From: Phascolarctobacterium succinatutens CAG:287
Lineage (GTDB): Bacteria; Bacillota; Negativicutes; Acidaminococcales; Acidaminococcaceae
DNA length: 26,475 nt
Direction of reading: 5' to 3'
NCBI RefSeq assembly: GCF_000434895.1
Contig: NZ_FR892813.1
Location: 1-26,475 of the forward strand
The notes under the pieces: generated by a model
Seen by the model: the letters and a program-made list of their open reading frames with translations, nothing else
What the model was told of the DNA's origin: nothing
Databases searched by the model: none
Translations under genes and position numbers: made by a program
Shown here: positions 22,081-26,475 of the stretch, piece by piece
Position numbering within the stretch: the first letter of the stretch is position 1
Layout of the letters: every line of letters begins with the position of its first letter

Positions 22081-22419
22081 ATGGAAAAAAATAAATTAGA
22101 TAAAACCTTTAAGCATTATCTGGGAATTTTTACCGAGGATAAGGAACTGGGCAAGATTTTGAACAAGGTATCCTTCCAGGAATTATTCAATCCTAAGTTT
22201 TTGCAGGAAAACAGCAAATTTACTTCTATGGATGATATGATCTGGCGCAGCGGTTTTGGCATTATGAACCTGATGGAAGTAGAAAATGTTAATCAGGATA
22301 AGTGGAATGAGTATATTGCCAAAAATACCGAATGTGAAACCTGGCACGATTTTGGCAAGGTAGCAATGATTGACTGGATGAAAAACAAACTGGAAGAAGT
22401 AAAAAAATCCAAAAACTAA
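22081..22419 (+). CDS. Small hypothetical protein
   Basis: A soluble, charged protein of 112 residues with MEKNKLDKTF at the N-terminus, FQELFNPKFLQENSKFTSMD in the middle, and a helical C-terminus (VAMIDWMKNKLEEVKKSKN). It has no signal, membrane segment or known motif. The start is fixed by ggagg 8 bases before ATG 22081. It is flanked by the extended -10-like tgtgttaaaat upstream and a terminator downstream, so it is a monocistronic, probably expressed gene. I do not recognise the family. Confidence 0.75.
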   Translation: MEKNKLDKTFKHYLGIFTEDKELGKILNKVSFQELFNPKFLQENSKFTSMDDMIWRSGFGIMNLMEVENVNQDKWNEYIAKNTECETWHDFGKVAMIDWMKNKLEEVKKSKN

Positions 22420-22428
22420 AATCTTTAC

Positions 22429-22460
22429 TGCCGAAGCTGTGGCTTCGGCAATTTTTGTTT
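22429..22460 (+). terminator. Terminator of the small hypothetical gene
   Basis: Stem tgccgaagc / gcttcggca with a 4-base loop, followed by atttttgtttt. Confidence 0.88.
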
Positions 22461-22477
22461 TAAGAAGCTGTTATAAA

Positions 22478-22494
22478 TATCACGGTTTGTGATA
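22478..22494. promoter_or_regulatory. Operator-like inverted repeat before glcD
   Basis: A perfect dyad, TATCAC-N5-GTGATA, overlaps a possible extended -10 (tgtgataaaat), about 60 bases before the glcD start. Confidence 0.4.
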
Positions 22495-22549
22495 AAATAA
22501 GCATAGAGTTATGTAAAATCTTATTATTACAAATGAGGAGGACTGAGTT

Positions 22550-23953
22550 ATGGAGTATAACAAGCTGTCTAATGAAATAATTGCCAAGCTGCAGGCTTTG
22601 GTCGGCGTGCAGAATGTAGTGACGGATGCAGGGCAGATGGAAATATATGCCCATGATGAAGTAACTGACCCGGCCTATCATCATATGCCTGAGGCTGTGG
22701 TGTTTGCAGAAAATGCACAGCAGGTGGCGGCTGTGGTCAAGCTGGCGAATGAATATCACTTCCCGGTTGTGCCCCGTGGCGCAGGCACAGGTCTTGCCTG
22801 CGGTGCAGTGCCTATTTATGGCGGTGTAGTGCTTTCGCTCGAAAAGATGAATAAGATTATCGAGGTTAATGCCGATGCTATGTACGCGGTTGTAGAGCCG
22901 GGGGTGCGTACATCCGACTTGCAGGCTGCGGCTGCGGCCAAGGGTGCTTTTTATGCAGGTGACCCCTGCAGTGGTGACTCCTGTTTTATCGGCGGCAATG
23001 TGGCAACCAATGCCGGCGGTAACCGTGCAGTTAAATACGGCACTACACGTCATCAGGTATATGCTGTGGAGGTGGTTAATCCTACCGGCAAGATTGTGCA
23101 GCTGGGAGCACGCCTGCAAAAGCAGACTACAGGCTACTGCCTTGAGCAGCTGATTATTGGCAGCGAGGGTACCTTGGGTATCATCACGCAGATTACTGTG
23201 AAGCTGCTGCCGCTGCTTAAGTACAGCATGGATCTGTTGGCAGTTTTTGAAGCGCCTGAGGATGCCATCGGCACAGTTAACAAGCTGATTATGGCTGGCA
23301 TCATGCCTACCTGCGTAGAATATATGGATAATATCACTATCAAATCCGTGGAGCGTTATCTCGGTACAACGCTGCAGGGCAGTGACAAAGGCAATTATCT
23401 TATCGTAGAGGTGGAAGGCACCAGCGAGGATGACTTGGATGAAAAGGCCTGCACGATGGATGAAATCTGCTCCGAAAATGGTGCTGGTGATGTGCTGGTA
23501 GCCGAGCACGATAAAATTTGGCAGGCACGCAAGGCCTTTGCCGAAGCAGTGCGCGCTGAAAGCCTGATTGTCTGCAAGGAGGACGTTGTCTGCCCGGTAG
23601 ATCATGAGCCTGCGCTACTTGCAGAAATCCTGCGTCTGGCAGAAAAATATCAGCTGGTAACACGCATTGCCAGTCATGCCGGCGATGGCAACATTCATCT
23701 GAATATCCTGAAACAGGAGGCTGAGGATTATGCTGGTTGGGATGCCAGAGTAAAGGCCAATCAGCAGGAGTTGTATCGCTTTATTTATGCACACGGCGGT
23801 CGTTTGAGCGGTGAGCATGGCATTGGCTATAAACGTAAACAGCTGATGCAGGAATTCACTAATCCCGATGAGCTGGAAATGATGCGTGCGATTAAAAAAG
23901 CGCTGGATCCCAATAATATCCTGAATCCGGGCAAAATTTTTGATATAGAGTAG
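22550..23953 (+). CDS. glcD: FAD-binding 2-hydroxyacid oxidase/dehydrogenase, GlcD type
   Basis: A 467-residue VAO-fold flavoprotein. The FAD-binding domain shows PVVPRGAGTGLACGAVPIYG and GGNVATNAGGNRAVKYG; the C-terminal cap domain shows SHAGDGNIHLN, LSGEHGIGYKRK and ALDPNNILNPGKIFD. This matches GlcD/D-lactate dehydrogenases that oxidise glycolate, D-lactate or related 2-hydroxyacids, usually handing electrons to an Fe-S partner or electron-transfer flavoprotein. No GlcE/GlcF or EtfAB is in the window. aggagg precedes ATG 22550. The exact substrate is not determinable. Confidence 0.9.
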   Translation: MEYNKLSNEIIAKLQALVGVQNVVTDAGQMEIYAHDEVTDPAYHHMPEAVVFAENAQQVAAVVKLANEYHFPVVPRGAGTGLACGAVPIYGGVVLSLEKMNKIIEVNADAMYAVVEPGVRTSDLQAAAAAKGAFYAGDPCSGDSCFIGGNVATNAGGNRAVKYGTTRHQVYAVEVVNPTGKIVQLGARLQKQTTGYCLEQLIIGSEGTLGIITQITVKLLPLLKYSMDLLAVFEAPEDAIGTVNKLIMAGIMPTCVEYMDNITIKSVERYLGTTLQGSDKGNYLIVEVEGTSEDDLDEKACTMDEICSENGAGDVLVAEHDKIWQARKAFAEAVRAESLIVCKEDVVCPVDHEPALLAEILRLAEKYQLVTRIASHAGDGNIHLNILKQEAEDYAGWDARVKANQQELYRFIYAHGGRLSGEHGIGYKRKQLMQEFTNPDELEMMRAIKKALDPNNILNPGKIFDIE

Positions 23954-23970
23954 CACAAGCTTAGGTAAAG

Positions 23971-23999
23971 AGGCATTGCCGAAAGGTAATGCCTTTTTT
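23971..23999 (+). terminator. Terminator of glcD
   Basis: Stem aggcatt / aatgcct followed by six T. Confidence 0.85.
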
Positions 24000-24098
24000 G
24001 CTGCAGTAATTTTTTTGGATATAGCGCATAAACGACATTTGATTTAGGTAAAATGTTCGAAAACATCAGAAAACAGCAAACAAAAATTCACAAAAGTG

Positions 24099-24127
24099 TT
24101 GACAAAGTTCGTGCTTGATACTATAAT
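24099..24127 (+). promoter_or_regulatory. Consensus promoter for the LysM gene
   Basis: TTGACA (24099-24104), 17-base spacer, TATAAT (24122-24127): a perfect match. An atgtt-cgaa-aacat dyad lies upstream at 24053-24066. Confidence 0.8.
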
Positions 24128-24162
24128 ATAAGCAAACAGAGATTTATTTGGTGGTGATAGAT

Positions 24163-24453
24163 ATGAAAAGGTTTTTAACTATTATCTGCTGCGCTTGCTT
24201 ACTTTATGCTGGCTATAGTGCTGTGTTTGCTGACAAACCTGTTTACAAGGAATATACTGTGACTGTTGCTGATGGCGAAACGCTGTGGGATATTGCCGGA
24301 CGTCATACAGAAGAACGTGAGGACGTGCGAGAGGTTATTTTCCGCATTGCGCAGGCTAATAAGCTAAAATCTAAGACTATTTATCCTGGCCAGGTGTTAA
24401 AGGTACCGCTGCGCGTGCATGACAGCGGTCTGATGGTAGCAGAAAATAAATGA
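24163..24453 (+). CDS. Small exported LysM-domain protein
   Basis: A 96-residue protein with an N-terminal signal or anchor helix (about residues 5-23, ending VFA) and one LysM domain (TVTVADGETLWDIAGRH to YPGQVLKVPL), which binds peptidoglycan. Size and layout resemble the division-suppressor YneA of Bacillus, but no LexA gene is adjacent and no convincing LexA box is seen, so that role is not assigned. The start is ATG 24163 after ggtggtg; an upstream TTG at 24148 has no site. Confidence 0.85.
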   Translation: MKRFLTIICCACLLYAGYSAVFADKPVYKEYTVTVADGETLWDIAGRHTEEREDVREVIFRIAQANKLKSKTIYPGQVLKVPLRVHDSGLMVAENK

Positions 24454-24480
24454 TAGCAAAATAGTATGAGCAAAAGATAG

Positions 24481-24514
24481 AGGCTGTTGTACTTGCAGGG
24501 TAGTACAACAGCCT
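24481..24514 (+). terminator. Hairpin terminator after the LysM gene
   Basis: A 13-base stem, aggctgttgtact / agtacaacagcct. The following T-tract is weak (tgttgtgattt). Confidence 0.65.
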
Positions 24515-24627
24515 TGTTGTGATTTAAAATCGAGCTTGTTGGTGAATTTATCTGGGTTATAAGCTCTTGAAATTTAATTCGGTTATAAAGGAAAACAAGT
24601 CAAAATATAGTAATAAGCTAAATATTT

Positions 24628-25455
24628 TCATTCTTTTTCTACCGCAACAGAAAGCATACTTATATAGTCATCTCTTGTCTTAGCTGTCCAAAAATCTTTC
24701 AAGGTAGTAATTTTTATCGGGCTAATAATCTTTAAATGTTGCTTATGCAGATATTGGGTAATAATATCATAGATTTTTGTGGCTTGCGGTTGAAAAGCTC
24801 CTTGAAAAATATATGTTAAGTAATTTCCAGCAGGTAAGATAATCTTTTTTTTATTATTTGAATCAACATATGCTGGTGAGCAGTAGTAGCGTTTTTTCCT
24901 GCATTCACCATTAAGAAAATCATTTGCTGTAATTATCCAACTGACTTTGCAGGACTTAAAGTGATTTGATTTATATAGCGGTAGGTTGAAGTTTCCTAAT
25001 ATTTTTATTCTTGTTTTGATTGGTGCTTTTTTATCAACCAAAGGACTAAGTATTAGAATCTCTTGCTCTTGTTGGTGAATAGTTAGACTACCGATGTTAT
25101 ATTTATTGATTGCTGCTAAATTTGTGCGAACTATTTCGATATCTGCTAATAAACATTTTAGTTTTTTTATAGTTAACTCATATTCTATTGCTTTGTTCAT
25201 TAGTATGTTATCTAAAGCTTCTGGACTTTTTTCATTTATGTAAGCCTTTATTTCGTCTACAGACATACCTAATTTGCGAAAATTTAATATTATTTCTAAA
25301 ATAAGATATTCTTTGAAGTGGTAGTATCTGTAACCATTGCTGTCTATAAAATTAGGTTTTAGTAAATTGTGCTTATCATAGTAGAGAATAGTTTGTCGAG
25401 ATACATTACCTAAGGCAGCGAGTTCACTTACAGAAAAGTAGTTTGTGTTACTCAT
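24628..25455 (-). CDS. MerR-family transcriptional regulator with GyrI-like ligand domain
   Basis: A 275-residue protein. The N-terminal MerR helix-turn-helix and wing are clear (SVSELAALGNVSRQTILYYD, NGYRYYHFKEY), followed by the dimerisation helix (to about 115) and a C-terminal domain of about 150 residues like the BmrR/GyrI effector-binding fold. It is divergent from the TonB-dependent receptor gene, whose promoter holds a dyad, so it probably regulates that gene in response to a small molecule. The sequence is more AT-rich than the core genes. Confidence 0.88.
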   Translation of the reverse strand: MSNTNYFSVSELAALGNVSRQTILYYDKHNLLKPNFIDSNGYRYYHFKEYLILEIILNFRKLGMSVDEIKAYINEKSPEALDNILMNKAIEYELTIKKLKCLLADIEIVRTNLAAINKYNIGSLTIHQQEQEILILSPLVDKKAPIKTRIKILGNFNLPLYKSNHFKSCKVSWIITANDFLNGECRKKRYYCSPAYVDSNNKKKIILPAGNYLTYIFQGAFQPQATKIYDIITQYLHKQHLKIISPIKITTLKDFWTAKTRDDYISMLSVAVEKE

Positions 25456-25484
25456 TTTAATACTAAATCCCCTTGAAAAACATA

Positions 25485-25514
25485 TTGAGTGTATAGCGCT
25501 ATATAGTATATAAT
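25485..25514 (+). promoter_or_regulatory. MerR-type promoter/operator of the receptor gene
   Basis: TTGAGT (25485-25490), an 18-base spacer, TATAAT (25509-25514). The spacer contains the perfect palindrome tatagcgctata (25492-25503). A long spacer with a central dyad is what MerR regulators act on. Confidence 0.65.
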
Positions 25515-25570
25515 ATCACATAAGCTAAAAAAATCAATCGAATATTGAAGTTTATAGGAGAGCGAGTGCA

Positions 25571-26475
25571 ATGATTTCAAGTAGTTATAAGAGTTTAATA
25601 TTGATGTTGGCTGTTGGCGCTATTACTAATGTTGCAAATGCAATGCCTACAGAAGATTTACCTGAATTTTCATTAGAGAAATTGGTAGTTAGTGCGACAA
25701 AGGTACCTACGACAATGTTTAATGCTAATGCGAACGTTAATGTAGTAGGTAGACAGGAAATAGAAAATAAGCATTTTAATAATATTGGTGAAGCAATCCG
25801 CAACTTGCCGGGTGTTAATGTTCAGAACATGGGTGGCAGTGGTGAAGCTTATGCAGATAACACTCTTTATATTAATGGTTCAAAAAATATTGTAGTTTTA
25901 ATTGACGGTGTAAGAATAAATTTTAATGGAGGCGATGCTGAAAAATTTTCTAGCGCAGACTTCATTGATATGAATTTAGTAGAACGTATAGAGGTGCTTA
26001 AAGGTTCTGCTTCTACTTTATATGGTTCTGACGCGCAAGGTGGCGTTATTAATATTGTTACTAGAAAGCAGAGTGGTAATGGGTATGGTAAACTTCACAC
26101 AGATTACGGAAGCTTTAAGACAAGCCACGTAGGTTTGAGTGCTGGCGGTACTGAAAAAGGCTTGAACTGGTATATTGCTGCACAAAATAAAAAATCTGGT
26201 AGCTTCAAAGATGGTCAAGGAAGAAGGGTACCGGAAACTGTTGATGCCAAAACTTTTAATGTTAAGTTGGGCAAAACTTTTGATGAAAAAAATGACTTGA
26301 GCTTAATGTACACGCAGTATAAATCTGACTATTCCAGAATTAAACCTAAAAAAGGACAAGTTTATGAAAAAGCCACTCCGATTTATGGAACTAAGGATAA
26401 CAATAATTTTGTTATGAGCTATAATCATAAGTTTTCTGAGAGTAGCAATAATATTTTAAGCTTCAGCAGGAATAG
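25571..26475 (+). CDS. TonB-dependent outer-membrane receptor (BtuB-like), partial
   Basis: The first 301 codons of an open frame running off the window. It has a signal peptide (about 1-24, ending VANA), a TonB-box-like LEKLVVSATKVPT (35-47), then the plug domain with IGEAIRNLPGVNV, VVLIDGVRINF, VERIEVLKGSASTLYGSDA and GGVINIVTRK (to about 165), and the first barrel strands. This matches the BtuB/siderophore receptor family that imports cobalamin, haem or iron chelates. aggag lies 10 bases before ATG 25571. It proves an outer membrane in this Firmicute-like genome. The substrate is unknown; a MerR-family gene is divergent. Confidence 0.92.
   Translation, partial: MISSSYKSLILMLAVGAITNVANAMPTEDLPEFSLEKLVVSATKVPTTMFNANANVNVVGRQEIENKHFNNIGEAIRNLPGVNVQNMGGSGEAYADNTLYINGSKNIVVLIDGVRINFNGGDAEKFSSADFIDMNLVERIEVLKGSASTLYGSDAQGGVINIVTRKQSGNGYGKLHTDYGSFKTSHVGLSAGGTEKGLNWYIAAQNKKSGSFKDGQGRRVPETVDAKTFNVKLGKTFDEKNDLSLMYTQYKSDYSRIKPKKGQVYEKATPIYGTKDNNNFVMSYNHKFSESSNNILSFSRN

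Noticed and set aside
24053..24066. LexA/SOS box before the LysM gene
   Set aside because: The dyad atgtt-cgaa-aacat does not match the Firmicute CGAAC-N4-GTTCG box, and it lies 33 bases upstream of the -35.
1..26475. CRISPR arrays, rRNA or tRNA genes
   Set aside because: No regularly spaced repeats, rRNA motifs or tRNA T-arm signatures were seen in the intergenic regions I examined.

Overview
The window looks like chromosome from a diderm Firmicute (class Negativicutes; the family is not resolved). Core genes and their order are Firmicute: an Orn/Lys/Arg decarboxylase-fold gene, tmk, holB, ricT and a trmN6-type methyltransferase, then yabE-rnmV-ksgA, close to the arrangement around these genes in Bacillus. 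The window also holds outer-membrane items: a TonB-dependent receptor and fragments of a filamentous-haemagglutinin/CdiA-type two-partner exoprotein.

Layout. (1) 1-3410 is an AT-rich graveyard of contact-dependent inhibition (CDI/polymorphic toxin) modules. It contains CdiA/FHA fragments, frameshifted toxin C-termini, two broken copies of a small three-helix membrane immunity-like gene, and three intact immunity-like genes. It is riddled with short tandem duplications. (2) 3796-5214: a FeoB-associated Cys-rich peptide and alr, with a consensus promoter and a leader hairpin. (3) 5393-9602, minus strand: ppa with its own promoter, then a thiazole-synthesis operon thiS-thiF-thiG-thiH-tenI behind a consensus promoter and a leader terminator. 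(4) 9618-10043: cupin. (5) 10108-11211: the 3' stub of a DUF853/HerA-type ATPase gene that ends abruptly at a satellite CDI module (toxin tail, intact three-helix immunity-like gene, FHA fragment, anchored immunity-like gene). (6) 11535-18749: the housekeeping run listed above. (7) 19038-24453: a DUF1624-like membrane protein, a minus-strand Rrf2 / HD hydrolase / secreted-protein cluster, a small unknown protein, a GlcD-type FAD oxidase and a LysM protein. (8) 24628-26475: a MerR-family regulator divergent from a BtuB-like TonB-dependent receptor that runs off the window end.

The most interesting signal is the CDI debris. All recognisable toxin parts are truncated or frameshifted. Four immunity-like genes are intact: 2015, 2446, 2961 and 10308. 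A fifth, starting at 10780, is intact but fused in frame to an FHA fragment upstream. Related pieces at 200-378, 479-1420 and 10202-10676 are three decay states of one toxin-tail plus membrane-immunity module. I see no transposase, integrase or att-like pair; short shared sequences at the joints point to homologous or illegitimate recombination. The immunity assignments rest on gene order, size and membrane topology, not on database matches.
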